From Bacteroidota bacterium (lineage in GTDB: Bacteria > Bacteroidota > Bacteroidia > Palsa-948), in assembly GCA_016213405.1 (NCBI GenBank), contig JACRAM010000049.1:23440-87439 (forward strand): 64,000 nucleotides of DNA, written 5' to 3'. Position 1 is the stretch's first letter, and every line of letters begins with the position of its first letter. Position numbers and translations under genes: made by a program. Of this stretch, positions 42,950 through 53,241 are shown piece after piece. The notes under the pieces are model-generated. The model did not search any database. It saw only the letters and a list, made by a program, of their open reading frames with translations, and was not told the DNA's origin.

Positions 42950-44092
42950 TTAGGAGAACAATTGTCTGTTAGCATTTACCTTTTCTTCGTCCTGAATGAA
43001 CTCGGAAGCAAAAGCATCGGCTCCTTTAGACATGATTTCATATTCATTCTGGGTCATAGCAGAACATTCCTCTATTACTTCAGAAAAATGAGAAGGATTG
43101 CTAAGAGAAATATCCCATCCAGATTTTTTTGATTTAAGATTTCTCCAGGGAGTTTTATCGCTGATAATGACAGGAAGCCCGGCTGACATTGCCTCAAGAA
43201 TAATATGTCCGAAATTTTCACCGGATGAAGGCATGAACAGGAAATGATAATTCTCCATGAGTTTAAAAATCTGTTCTCCTTCTGCAACGCCATTATATGT
43301 TGCCTGAACATTCGAAGGCAGGTTTGCAATTACTTTTTTGCATTCCTCCCAGTAATTGTTATCGTAAATCGGTCCATAAAAATCAAACACAACAATGCTT
43401 TTAACTTTTTTTAGTGCTTCTAACGCGAATAAAAGATTTTTTTCAGGGGCTATACGGGCAATATTCAACAGGTGCACATTCCCTGATTGTTTATTTTTCA
43501 TTTGATTGTTTGCAGAAGCTTTTTTTCTTGGAAGATTCGGAACAACTCTTATTTGTTGTTTGAAAAATATTTTTTCAATCTGTCTTTTTTCTTCCACAGA
43601 GGATGCTTGAAAAATCACATCATCAAACAATCCAATCATCTTTGCATAGGTAAAATATATATTCTTCTTAAAAGATTTAATGGCAATGGCGCTTGGGGCA
43701 AGCATTCCACGAACTGCTAAAATTATTTTTTTCCTTCGTACAATATTTTTTAACGGAACAATGGTAAATAAATAAGAATACATTCCATTGAGATAATAAA
43801 AATCGGCTTCAACTTCCATTATCAATCGCTTAATCGTTTCAGCATTCAGATTTTCTTTAGAAATATAATACGTGTTCGAGCCATCAACTAATTTGTTCCA
43901 CTCATTCTTTTTAACCGATTCATAGGGAGAATTACTCATGTAATCCGTATCGGTTGTAACAACAAAAAATTCAAATTCGCTAGAAAGATGGGCAATAAGA
44001 TTGGCGCAAGAACGAATGGGCCCACCAGCTCTGAAACCAGGAAGATACCAGTCAATAAATACTAGAATTTTCTTTTTAATCATCAATTTCAT
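42950..44092 (-). CDS. GT4-family glycosyltransferase
   Basis: 380 residues. GT-B fold, with FIDWYLPGFRAGGPIRSC at the N-terminus and SSGENFGHIILEAMSAG (E-x7-E motif) near 285-300. Overlaps the asnB stop by 17 bases, with a second candidate ATG nine bases in. Confidence 0.88.
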   Translation of the reverse strand: MKLMIKKKILVFIDWYLPGFRAGGPIRSCANLIAHLSSEFEFFVVTTDTDYMSNSPYESVKKNEWNKLVDGSNTYYISKENLNAETIKRLIMEVEADFYYLNGMYSYLFTIVPLKNIVRRKKIILAVRGMLAPSAIAIKSFKKNIYFTYAKMIGLFDDVIFQASSVEEKRQIEKIFFKQQIRVVPNLPRKKASANNQMKNKQSGNVHLLNIARIAPEKNLLFALEALKKVKSIVVFDFYGPIYDNNYWEECKKVIANLPSNVQATYNGVAEGEQIFKLMENYHFLFMPSSGENFGHIILEAMSAGLPVIISDKTPWRNLKSKKSGWDISLSNPSHFSEVIEECSAMTQNEYEIMSKGADAFASEFIQDEEKVNANRQLFS

Positions 44093-45932
44093 TTTTGCTC
44101 AGCCAGTGTTCAAGCACCACTAAGTGCCAGATGCGAGACCATGTTATTTCTTTATCGCCAGATAAGAATCTTGCCCAGAGTTTTTGCAATTCCTTTTCAT
44201 GAAAATACTTTCTTCTCGATAGAGATAATAGGTTTTGCTCACACATTGATTGAAGCTCATTCTTCATCCAATGCGTCCATGGTAAAGTAAAGCCCATTTT
44301 TTTTCTATTGACAATTTTCGGGGGAAGCAGATTATCAAGAGAATCTACAAGCAATTTTTTGGGAGTAACTGGATTTTTGAATTTATCGGGAACAGATAAA
44401 ACATATTTCACCAACTCGTAATCAAGAAAAGGAACACGCACTTCAAGAGCATGAGCCATACTCATCTGGTCAGTATCGCGTAATAAAACATTCTCCATAT
44501 AAGATGAAATTTCAGCTATACTTACTTTACTAAGCAGAAATTCATTTTCATTGACATCAAATGCTGAAATAATTGTTGAAACAATATTTTCAGGCAGATG
44601 ACTTTTTGAAGTAATTTTTTCAATCACATCATCCATGAGTACCTGCCTTGATAAAGGATAAAATTCATTAAATGACATTTTTTCTCCAGCAAGTATTTTT
44701 GAAAGTTTTTTTGAACCTGAATCTTTTTTTACAGAGTGTAAAAAATTTCCTGCTGCCATCCTGATTGGTTGAGAGATTTTTCTGATAGAAGAGTTTTTTA
44801 ATTTCAAACTTCTTTTAAAAATATCATAGCCAGCAAACAATTCATCACCACCTAAACCCGACAAAGCCATTGTGATTCCAGCATTTTTGGTTGCTTTAGA
44901 AACAACATAGGTATTGGGTCCGTCACCGCTCGGATGATCCATGGCATTCAGTGCATTTGGTAATTCATTTACAAAATCACTTACGTTGAGCTTAATTTCA
45001 TGATGATCGGTGTTATATTTTTTTGCAATAAACTTTGAAAATTCAGATTCACTGAATTTCTTTTCATCAAACACAACTGAAAATGTTTTTACTTTCTGCG
45101 TTGAAACCTTACTCATCAAACCAACTATAGAGCTTGAATCAATTCCTCCTGACAAAAATGCGCCAAACGGAACATCCGCAACTAATCTTCTTTCAACGGA
45201 TGCAGTGAGAAGTTCATTCACACTTTTACATATTTGAAGATATGAATCAGAATTTTCAATAGCTGCTTCAGGTTTCCAATAGCATTCAATACTAACTTGA
45301 TTTTCTTTCACTGTCATTGAATGCCCGGGCATCAGCATAAAAACTTCCTTCAAAATCGTTTTAGAAGCATGAACTGTCTGATAACGTAAGTAATCAATTA
45401 ATGAATTCTCATCTACTTTCTTAAGAACAATTCCACTTGAAAGTAAAGAACGAATTTCAGAAGAGAAAAGAAGTAAATCATTTTTTCCATAATAATAAAG
45501 TGGCTTAATACCAAATCTGTCTCTTGCAATAAATAGCTCCCTCTTCATATTATCCCAGACTGCAAAAGCAAACATTCCATTAAAATATTTCACACACTCA
45601 CTCCCCCACTTTGTATAAGATGCCAGAATAACTTCAGTATCGCTTTGCGTTTTGAAAATATAATCTTTAATTTGGTTTCTTATTTCTTTAAAATTGTATA
45701 TCTCTCCATTATGAATTATACAATATCGTTTGTCATTTGAAAACATTGGCTGATGACCAGCGTTGGATAAATCAATAATGGAAAGGCGTTTATGACCTAA
45801 AACTATTTTATCATCTGAAAAAAAACCTTCGTCATCAGGTCCACGATGGGCAAGGCATTTATTCATCGTTCGGATTATACTTTCCTGCTTAAATCTATCA
45901 CTCAACCCATATATGCCGTTAATTCCGCACAT
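44076..45932 (-). CDS. asnB: Asparagine synthase (glutamine-hydrolysing), AsnB type
   Basis: 618 residues. Nucleophile Cys2 (MCGINGIYG), glutaminase domain with RGPDDEGF near 30, synthetase PP-loop SGGIDSSSIVG near 257, C-terminal NRKKMGFTLPWTHW. In polysaccharide clusters these often amidate an acidic sugar, not free aspartate; that role is inferred from context. One-base overlap with the next gene upstream (45932). Confidence 0.92.
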   Translation of the reverse strand: MCGINGIYGLSDRFKQESIIRTMNKCLAHRGPDDEGFFSDDKIVLGHKRLSIIDLSNAGHQPMFSNDKRYCIIHNGEIYNFKEIRNQIKDYIFKTQSDTEVILASYTKWGSECVKYFNGMFAFAVWDNMKRELFIARDRFGIKPLYYYGKNDLLLFSSEIRSLLSSGIVLKKVDENSLIDYLRYQTVHASKTILKEVFMLMPGHSMTVKENQVSIECYWKPEAAIENSDSYLQICKSVNELLTASVERRLVADVPFGAFLSGGIDSSSIVGLMSKVSTQKVKTFSVVFDEKKFSESEFSKFIAKKYNTDHHEIKLNVSDFVNELPNALNAMDHPSGDGPNTYVVSKATKNAGITMALSGLGGDELFAGYDIFKRSLKLKNSSIRKISQPIRMAAGNFLHSVKKDSGSKKLSKILAGEKMSFNEFYPLSRQVLMDDVIEKITSKSHLPENIVSTIISAFDVNENEFLLSKVSIAEISSYMENVLLRDTDQMSMAHALEVRVPFLDYELVKYVLSVPDKFKNPVTPKKLLVDSLDNLLPPKIVNRKKMGFTLPWTHWMKNELQSMCEQNLLSLSRRKYFHEKELQKLWARFLSGDKEITWSRIWHLVVLEHWLSKNEIDD

Positions 45933-46978
45933 CAGTTTTTAATAATTGACATTAATGTATCTGCCCACTTCTCAGGAGTGATTTGTTTTGCAAGTTCAAC
46001 ACTTTTTTCTCCCATGATAAATAATTGTTCATCGCTGAGAGAAAATATTTTCTTCATTACTTTTTTAAAATCAGAAACATTTCCAGGTTTGAATAAGAAA
46101 CCATTTTCTCCATCCCTCAGGAAAATATCGGCAGCGCCAACTTCACTGCTGCATATCAACGGAAATCCGGCAGAAGCAAATTCATGCACCGCAACTCCCC
46201 ATGGCTCAAATGTACTGGGTAAAACAAAAACTCCAGCTTCTGCTATAAATTTTTCTATATTATTTGATTGTACAAAACCGAAGTGTTTTATCTTAGGATG
46301 AACAATGGGATTAATACTTCCAGTTCCAAGGCACCATAACTCCCAATCATATGGAGTTTCATTTTGAATCTCAATGAAAGACTTCCATAAATCTTGTATT
46401 CCTTTCGATTCTGTATATCGTCCGGAGAAAATAAAACGATGAGGAAATTTCTTTTCTTTGTGTTCTTTGAATTTTAAATATAGTGTGTGGAACTTATTAT
46501 AATCGCATGAATAAAATCCTTTTAAAATATTTTTTTCGTCAAATCCAAGACGCTTTGCAAATTCTAACTGTGGTTTGCCAGGAATCCAGCAGTGAGAAAA
46601 ATATTTTAGAACAGTAATTCCGCTAAATGATGACGCTAGTTTTTGCTTTATGCTTCCTTTCCACTTATTGTCAAAACCAAGAATAACAGGAATTTTGTTT
46701 TTAAACTTTCCACAAAGAGAAAGATAGTCTTTATCAATCCAGCCACTGCAATAAATCGCGTCAGGAGAAATTTCTTTTGCAATCTCATAAATACTTTTTT
46801 TGTCAAAATTATTCCTCATATATATCTTTATATTTTCTGAAAAAGTGAAAATAAAGGGGGCTTCTTTATTGACAGGCAGACAAACAATATGAATATCAAC
46901 ATTTTTTTTTGTTCTTAAAACATTAATACATGCTAAGAAATATTCTGAAAGCTCAGTATAGAGAAATAAAATTTTCAT
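45932..46978 (-). CDS. GT4-family glycosyltransferase
   Basis: 348 residues. N-terminal Rossmann half (ILFLYTELSEYFLACINVLR) and C-terminal EPWGVAVHEFASAGFPLICS near 265-285. TAATG overlaps at both ends. Confidence 0.87.
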   Translation of the reverse strand: MKILFLYTELSEYFLACINVLRTKKNVDIHIVCLPVNKEAPFIFTFSENIKIYMRNNFDKKSIYEIAKEISPDAIYCSGWIDKDYLSLCGKFKNKIPVILGFDNKWKGSIKQKLASSFSGITVLKYFSHCWIPGKPQLEFAKRLGFDEKNILKGFYSCDYNKFHTLYLKFKEHKEKKFPHRFIFSGRYTESKGIQDLWKSFIEIQNETPYDWELWCLGTGSINPIVHPKIKHFGFVQSNNIEKFIAEAGVFVLPSTFEPWGVAVHEFASAGFPLICSSEVGAADIFLRDGENGFLFKPGNVSDFKKVMKKIFSLSDEQLFIMGEKSVELAKQITPEKWADTLMSIIKN

Positions 46979-48291
46979 TAAAGAACGGAGAGTTGTGAAG
47001 TATTACTCTCAGTATTAACTTTGACCTTGACTTCCTCAAGATGTTTTCTATAATTGACATAATTATAATAATACATCCATATAAAAAATGGAAATCCATT
47101 AAGGAAATAATGCCCTTGTCTAAAAAGATTGATTAAAATCATTACTAAAATCGCACTTGAAATAATCCAATAGAACTCAGGTATATTTCTTGTGCCATCT
47201 CTGACGCGTCTGATAAAACATCTGAATGTAATAATCAGCATAAGAGCTGTCCCAAATAATCCTGTTTCAGAAATCAGGCGTAATAACATTGAATTTGCAT
47301 CGGCACTATTAAGTTCAAATCCATGCACATCAATATTTTTAGTGATGGAATATTTATCAAACGCTATGGGATGCGAACCTAAACCAGTTCCGAATAAAAA
47401 ATTATGTGAAACATTTTCCAGTGCAACACGATAATTATTATAAAGAATGATAGATGAGCCATGTGTTTTACCGATAGAAAATTTCCCGGTCAGAAAAATA
47501 TCTACCGTGCTGTCATATCTGGTTCTAAACTCATACACATTATTATACAAATATAAAAAAGCTCCAAACAAAACAGGAACAAAAATAAATATATAGCGGA
47601 TAACTCCGAAATTGACAAGCAATAATATGATGGCAATAAATATGGCTGTATATGCAACTCCGGAAAATGTCAAACAATAAATAATAGCGATCACAGCACT
47701 TTGAAATTTAGAAAGATAATACGGCCGTTTTACAATTAAATTGTAAATTGAAACAAACATTCCGGCTGAAACGCATGTGCCGAAGTAAGTGGGTTCGCCA
47801 AAAATTGAATTGATGCGGATTCCAAAATTTCCACCTACTATAAAACCCCATTTATTTAAGAACCAGCTGTAATCGTATCCGTATTTGAACCCTACCAAAT
47901 ATGAAACAAGCTGTACGACTCCGATAAGGGAAACGATATAACATCCAATTAAATAAAGTTGAAAAAGTTTTTCAATATTATATTCTGACTGCACCACCAC
48001 ATAATAATAAAAAAGGTAGGAAAAAAAAAGTCCTAAATATATTTTAAGAAAAAAAGGAAATGTATTATTGTCAAGGAGAATATTAATTGTTCCTGATACA
48101 AGTAATATGAAAAAAATTGCAAGTAAATGCTTAGGGAAAGAATGCCTGAGCATAAAAACCGGCAGCAAAAGAGCAAAAACAAGGTATCCCAGATAAATTT
48201 CTGCTGGTTCTTTCGTAAAAACATACGAATTAACAAAAACAGAAATATAAATAAAGAAAACAATAATTTTATTTATCCGACCTTCAAACAT
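46978..48291 (-). CDS. O-antigen ligase/polymerase-like integral membrane protein
   Basis: 437 residues with about ten to twelve hydrophobic spans; GLGSHPIAFDKYSITKN in a large loop near 300 and RLISETGLFGTALMLI near 345 match the Wzy_C/WaaL superfamily. It would polymerise or ligate the glycan made by the neighbours. Whether it is Wzy or WaaL cannot be decided from sequence. Confidence 0.82.
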   Translation of the reverse strand: MFEGRINKIIVFFIYISVFVNSYVFTKEPAEIYLGYLVFALLLPVFMLRHSFPKHLLAIFFILLVSGTINILLDNNTFPFFLKIYLGLFFSYLFYYYVVVQSEYNIEKLFQLYLIGCYIVSLIGVVQLVSYLVGFKYGYDYSWFLNKWGFIVGGNFGIRINSIFGEPTYFGTCVSAGMFVSIYNLIVKRPYYLSKFQSAVIAIIYCLTFSGVAYTAIFIAIILLLVNFGVIRYIFIFVPVLFGAFLYLYNNVYEFRTRYDSTVDIFLTGKFSIGKTHGSSIILYNNYRVALENVSHNFLFGTGLGSHPIAFDKYSITKNIDVHGFELNSADANSMLLRLISETGLFGTALMLIITFRCFIRRVRDGTRNIPEFYWIISSAILVMILINLFRQGHYFLNGFPFFIWMYYYNYVNYRKHLEEVKVKVNTESNTSQLSVL

Positions 48292-49364
48292 TATTCATCA
48301 AATCGTAAATAATTTCTGAGTAATGGTTTCATTTCAATTGAAAGATAAAAAATAATAATGGGAGCGGTATAATAAAAATATCTTCCTGCATTATTACCGA
48401 ACTTAGCCATAATACACATAAGTAAAACATGAATGAGCAGTACTATAGTTATTAATAAATGCCTCCAATTGATTTGCATACGTTTATATTTTTTATACAC
48501 AAGTGCGAGAAAATATATGATGAGAATATTTGAAATAAGAAGCGATTGTTTTAAAAATGAAATCCAATCCATATCAGGATAAATAATAGAATTCAAAAAG
48601 GTTTTAAGGGATGTTTGAAATTCGTAATGAGGCGTAAAGAAGAATGTTTTTCGCAGTACAAAATAAATGAAAAAAAAGAAAACTGAGGAAACAAAAACAA
48701 ACAAGTAGTATCTTTTTCTTAAAAAATAATAATCTATAAGTGATATTATTCCAAACGCGAAAAACGTGTATTCGCGCTGAAAAATAGACAGCAAAAGAAA
48801 TATGTAGATATAATTGCTTTGCTTAACATAATGATAAAAAGCATAAGCAAGCAATAAAATTCCGCAAGCTTCAGTTAAAGGTTTTAAAGAGAAAAAAAGT
48901 GTCCCAAAACCAAATAAATAAATGCTGCCAAATATGAAAGCGTATAATTCATTATTAGCAACTTGACGAACTATGCGGTAAATACCAATGCATGTAATAA
49001 CAACACAGATATAGTTAAATAAAGTTGCATTAAAAAAAACCTGCTGATCAAAATCTGGATAGCATTTTGAGAAAACAGTTTCTGTATCATAATGTAAACT
49101 GCTTTTATTCATGAGGAAAATGAAAAAACAACTGATAAGTCGCATATTAAATGGACTGTCTACTTTACTAAAATCCCAATCTTTATATAGCAAATAATAT
49201 GCAAAAAAATCCTTCCCACCAAAATCTGGGAGACAGAATTTATATGAATAATAAAAGAGCGGGTAACTAAGCAATAGGAATAGTATCCCGACAAGAATTC
49301 TTTTTTCAAAACCTATTTTTATATGATTGCTATTAAAAAAGATATCATTATTCGAAGTATTCAT
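48291..49364 (-). CDS. Multi-span membrane protein of unknown role
   Basis: 357 residues with about nine hydrophobic spans and no recognised motif; could be an EpsG- or PMT-type glycan enzyme or a flippase, but I cannot support a choice. One-base overlap with the polymerase-like gene; 37-bp gap to the GT2 upstream. Confidence 0.7.
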   Translation of the reverse strand: MNTSNNDIFFNSNHIKIGFEKRILVGILFLLLSYPLFYYSYKFCLPDFGGKDFFAYYLLYKDWDFSKVDSPFNMRLISCFFIFLMNKSSLHYDTETVFSKCYPDFDQQVFFNATLFNYICVVITCIGIYRIVRQVANNELYAFIFGSIYLFGFGTLFFSLKPLTEACGILLLAYAFYHYVKQSNYIYIFLLLSIFQREYTFFAFGIISLIDYYFLRKRYYLFVFVSSVFFFFIYFVLRKTFFFTPHYEFQTSLKTFLNSIIYPDMDWISFLKQSLLISNILIIYFLALVYKKYKRMQINWRHLLITIVLLIHVLLMCIMAKFGNNAGRYFYYTAPIIIFYLSIEMKPLLRNYLRFDE

Positions 49365-49401
49365 GAAATCAATATATTTTTTGCTAATAACAGAAACAAG
49401 G

Positions 49402-50139
49402 TTATTTGTTATAATGATTATTAATTTTCAAAAGCTCAAAAGGAACTTTAAGATAATGAGTAAATCGAATTTTAGAACCAGACACATCAGCCCAATGTGA
49501 AACAGGCATTTCATAAACTATTTGCTTTGCATTTTCTGTTCCATATTTATTTCTGATTCTGGCAAGAATTTCAACGTCAAAAAGCCATTTTGAAATAAAT
49601 GGATCTGAAAAAGCGATGCTAAGTATTGTAGTATTAAAAATTTTTGCTCCGCATTGTGAATCGTAAACAGGAAGCTTTAGAATCAAACTCGAAAAAGTAG
49701 AAAATATTCTTCCAAAAATATGGCGGATACGTTTTCTTTCAATAATTGCACCTAACCGCTTTACACGTGAAGCAATAATTATTTCATTTGTTGGTTCATC
49801 TCTCATAATTCGAAGCATCTTATTTAATTCAGCCAGCGGGGTTGAAATGTCTGCATCCCAAAATCCAATTACTTCAAATCTGCTCCAATTCATCGCATCC
49901 AATACAGCTTGACGGATTGCTTCAGCTTTTCCTTTATTTATCTTCAAAGACAGAATAAATATCTTTTCTACATTTTTTTTTTGCATGCTTTCAAGAATCG
50001 GCAGCGTTGCATCTTTACTTCCATCATTGACAAAGAAAAAACTTACGTGATCATTTTCATTAATGAACTTCTGTATAGCTTCAACAGAAAGTCGTTTAGC
50101 TTCATTATAACAAGGTATGATCAAACATGTTTTCTGCAT
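49402..50139 (-). CDS. GT2-family glycosyltransferase, dolichyl-phosphate-mannosyl type
   Basis: 245 residues: LIIPCYNEAKRLSVEA at start, VNDGSKDAT near 38, IGFWDADISTPLAEL near 93 (DxD). The layout fits polyprenyl-phosphate sugar synthases. 19-base overlap with the methyltransferase. Confidence 0.88.
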   Translation of the reverse strand: MQKTCLIIPCYNEAKRLSVEAIQKFINENDHVSFFFVNDGSKDATLPILESMQKKNVEKIFILSLKINKGKAEAIRQAVLDAMNWSRFEVIGFWDADISTPLAELNKMLRIMRDEPTNEIIIASRVKRLGAIIERKRIRHIFGRIFSTFSSLILKLPVYDSQCGAKIFNTTILSIAFSDPFISKWLFDVEILARIRNKYGTENAKQIVYEMPVSHWADVSGSKIRFTHYLKVPFELLKINNHYNK

Positions 50140-50912
50140 AGCGAGTAATTAGAAAGTCCACAAAGTTTGATTCCTAACTTTTTAAGAAAAAAAGAAAATT
50201 CAGCATCACAAATTAATATAAATTTTAAAAACTCAGCCTGAAATAAACCACCTTTCCAAGTTGCAAGGTCTGTTGATGATTCCTTTTTTTTCAGATTAAA
50301 AATATTCTCTTTAATAACCTGAAAAAGACGAAAAGGAAGTAATGTGAAAAAGAAATATCCATTTTCAATAGTAGTTAACCCAGCAGCATCTGTATTTTGC
50401 ATTAGCACTTTATTTGTGTAGCGCCTGTAATGACCAAGAAAATTATCGTGTGAACAAAAAAGAGATTGATAGGCGGGAACAGTTATTAAAAAAACCGTTT
50501 TATCGTCTATGAAATTTTGCTTAAGGAGCCTATTAAGAAATTCTACATCATCCTTAATATGTTCTATCACATCTGTAAGCAAGACAACAGTAACTGGTTT
50601 ATTTATATTATTTTTCAATTCATCTTGAGAACTGTATAAACGAAGATTCTTATAGTTAAATCGCTGGTTGAAATTATTTATTATTTCGTCTGTAAAAGCA
50701 ATATCCATAGCATATATCATTGAAGTCTCATATTCTTTAGCTAGATTTTCTGAAACAAAAGAATCACCACACCCAATGTCGAGAATAATTGAGTCATTGG
50801 AAATAAGAAGATATTTGCTAATAATTTTTTTTATAACATGAAGTCGTGCAAGTTCCCATGGGTGGCGAATTGCCTGATCATACCCTCTAGCACTTGCTTC
50901 AACTAAATCCAT
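50121..50912 (-). CDS. Class I SAM-dependent methyltransferase
   Basis: 263 residues. SAM motif ILDIGCGDSFVSENLAK near 43-60, TDVIEHIKDDVEFLNRLL near 112. Probably methylates a sugar or lipid carrier of the polysaccharide; substrate unknown. Confidence 0.88.
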   Translation of the reverse strand: MDLVEASARGYDQAIRHPWELARLHVIKKIISKYLLISNDSIILDIGCGDSFVSENLAKEYETSMIYAMDIAFTDEIINNFNQRFNYKNLRLYSSQDELKNNINKPVTVVLLTDVIEHIKDDVEFLNRLLKQNFIDDKTVFLITVPAYQSLFCSHDNFLGHYRRYTNKVLMQNTDAAGLTTIENGYFFFTLLPFRLFQVIKENIFNLKKKESSTDLATWKGGLFQAEFLKFILICDAEFSFFLKKLGIKLCGLSNYSLCRKHV

Positions 50913-50917
50913 GTATA

Positions 50918-52060
50918 TTATTTTACTGCAGCCCTTTCTATTTCATTAATTGTTCTGAATATTATCTTGTCCCAAATAAAATCCTTGCTGATTAATTGAA
51001 CGCTTGCTTCCCTTTTCTGGTTAATTAATCCGTCAGAAGAAAGAATTGCCTCTATCATTGATCGCTTAATAAACATTTTACCTGGTTCAATCAGCCAGCC
51101 TGTTTGTGAAGATACTAAAAGATTTATGGCGCCAGTATCAGTCGCAATTACAGCAAGTCCGCATGCCATTGCTTCTAAAATAACATTGGGCATTCCCTCA
51201 GAAAAACTTGGACAAACCAGAATATCACATATTGCAGTAATAGATTTTATTTTTTCAGAATCTGAAATGATGCCGTGATAAAATATTTTTTCTGAAATTA
51301 TTTTTTTATTTTCAGGAATTTGCCCGATAAAATGAAATTCAAAATCATATTCAATAATCATTTCTTTCAAGACTTGATTTAGCTCTTCTATACCTTTTCT
51401 TCTTTCATATCTTCCAATAAATAAAAATTTTCTTTTTTTACCTGCTGGGTGGATAGAACCAATAAGCCAGTCACTTTCTATGGCAGCAGGAATTTCAATA
51501 ATTGTATTTTTCTTGACAACCAATGATGAAACTATCTCTGTTATTTTTCCTCCATAAGAAAGCACGTAGTCGGCATTACGAATGTTATACAAAACTGGTT
51601 TTTTAAGAAATAAAATCTGCTCTAGTTTAGATTTGAAAGATGGAGCATTTTGAAACATTTCATAGCCATGAAAATTAACTCCAATAGGAGCGCATTGAAA
51701 TCCTTTCTTCTTTTCTTCAATAAGTTTCCATCCGGTGAAACCTTTTGCATAAACAAAATCTATATTGGAATTATTTTGGAATGCCTTAAAAATTTTATTT
51801 GAATATTCATAAGACTCGCGCATATAATGTCCGGGCAAATTTCTAAAATCAGGAAAATCGATTACATGTGAATTAATATGTTTTTTTTCTTCTTCAGAAA
51901 ACAACTCGAGCTTTGAAATATCATAAGCACTCTGATTGGTGTGATATAAATCAACTGAAACACCATTCCTTGACAAATACTTAACTAAATAATAGGAATG
52001 TTTTTGCATTCCTCCTATCACATAAGGAAAAATACCATCGGTTAAAAGCGCAATCTTCAT
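50918..52060 (-). CDS. GT4-family glycosyltransferase
   Basis: 380 residues, GT-B fold. FPYVIGGMQKHSYYLVKYLS at start, FIGRYERRKGIEEL near 212, PSFSEGMPNVILEAMACGLA near 285. Overlaps the next gene by four bases. Confidence 0.9.
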   Translation of the reverse strand: MKIALLTDGIFPYVIGGMQKHSYYLVKYLSRNGVSVDLYHTNQSAYDISKLELFSEEEKKHINSHVIDFPDFRNLPGHYMRESYEYSNKIFKAFQNNSNIDFVYAKGFTGWKLIEEKKKGFQCAPIGVNFHGYEMFQNAPSFKSKLEQILFLKKPVLYNIRNADYVLSYGGKITEIVSSLVVKKNTIIEIPAAIESDWLIGSIHPAGKKRKFLFIGRYERRKGIEELNQVLKEMIIEYDFEFHFIGQIPENKKIISEKIFYHGIISDSEKIKSITAICDILVCPSFSEGMPNVILEAMACGLAVIATDTGAINLLVSSQTGWLIEPGKMFIKRSMIEAILSSDGLINQKREASVQLISKDFIWDKIIFRTINEIERAAVK

Positions 52061-53241
52061 ATATTGAAAGTAGTGAGAATTGTTTCAGCCGTTTGATACC
52101 ATGTGTAATTACTTAAAACCTTACTCTTAAAATTGTTTCCTAACTTTTTTCTCAAATCAGGATCACCAAGAAATTTATTCAATGCTTCTGAAATTTTTTC
52201 AACTGAAGGTTGAACCAATAAACCATCTACACCATCTTCCATAACATCTCTAACAGGAGAAACATCTGGAGCAATAATGGCTTTTCCAAGTGCACCGTAT
52301 TCAAATATTTTTACCGGTGAACCATACCAGTTTGACTTTGCCATCACTGTAACATCCATCAAATCAATATATGTGAAAATGTTTTCATGTTTTACAGAAC
52401 CTGTAAATATCACATCATCTTCTGTCTTATTAGTTTTTGTAAGTTGCTTTAACTCTTCTAACATATATCCATCTCCAACTATCAAAAGTTTGATATCGTG
52501 ATTATAAAATATTTTTTTAACTTCTGAAAAAGCTTTTATTAATAAATCTACTCCATGGTATGGAAAAATCGAACCAACAAATCCTATTACAATTGTATTT
52601 TGGGTTATTTCATATTTTTTTTTCAACTGATCTTGGCATAAACTATCTATTTGAATTGTACTTTCATTTACACTATTAGGTGTTACAGTAATTTTCGAAT
52701 CGTCATTGCAATATTCTTTTAAATAGTTTTTAAGAGCGGATGAAACAGTAATTACTTTATTAGAATAATTGAGTTGACTTCTGAGGATTCGATCAGAGAC
52801 AGAACCGAAAAAAGAATTGGCTCCTTCAAACCATTTCATCTCTTGGGAAAAAGGAGCATTTACTTCAACAACATATTTAATATTAAATCTTTTGCAAATA
52901 TTCAGCCCTGAAGAGCATAAAAAAGATGCACGCTCATAAACAACGTCTGGATTGAATTGTCTTATTGTTTTTTCTATTAATCGCTCTGAATCTTTGTCTC
53001 TTTTAATCAAAGCATAGTCTTTTGCTGACCTCCATATATATTTATGCACAAATTTCTTTAGAAAGTTTTTGTTAGTTTGATTTATCCTCTCAAATGGATA
53101 ATCGTTATTTCCTATAATTAATTCCTCCACAATATTCCCCTGCTGCTTGAATGCACATATCATTTCCCGAATATGAGTTCCATATCCGGTATTGCCGGAT
53201 GTGCTTAATAAAGGGTTGGGAGAAAAATATAATATCTTCAA
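52057..53241 (-). CDS. GT4-family glycosyltransferase
   Basis: 394 residues. GNTGYGTHIREMICAFKQQG at start, GFVGSIFPYHGVDLLIKAF near 220, VKIFEYGALGKAIIAPDVS near 307. Overlaps the next gene by four bases. Confidence 0.9.
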   Translation of the reverse strand: MKILYFSPNPLLSTSGNTGYGTHIREMICAFKQQGNIVEELIIGNNDYPFERINQTNKNFLKKFVHKYIWRSAKDYALIKRDKDSERLIEKTIRQFNPDVVYERASFLCSSGLNICKRFNIKYVVEVNAPFSQEMKWFEGANSFFGSVSDRILRSQLNYSNKVITVSSALKNYLKEYCNDDSKITVTPNSVNESTIQIDSLCQDQLKKKYEITQNTIVIGFVGSIFPYHGVDLLIKAFSEVKKIFYNHDIKLLIVGDGYMLEELKQLTKTNKTEDDVIFTGSVKHENIFTYIDLMDVTVMAKSNWYGSPVKIFEYGALGKAIIAPDVSPVRDVMEDGVDGLLVQPSVEKISEALNKFLGDPDLRKKLGNNFKSKVLSNYTWYQTAETILTTFNI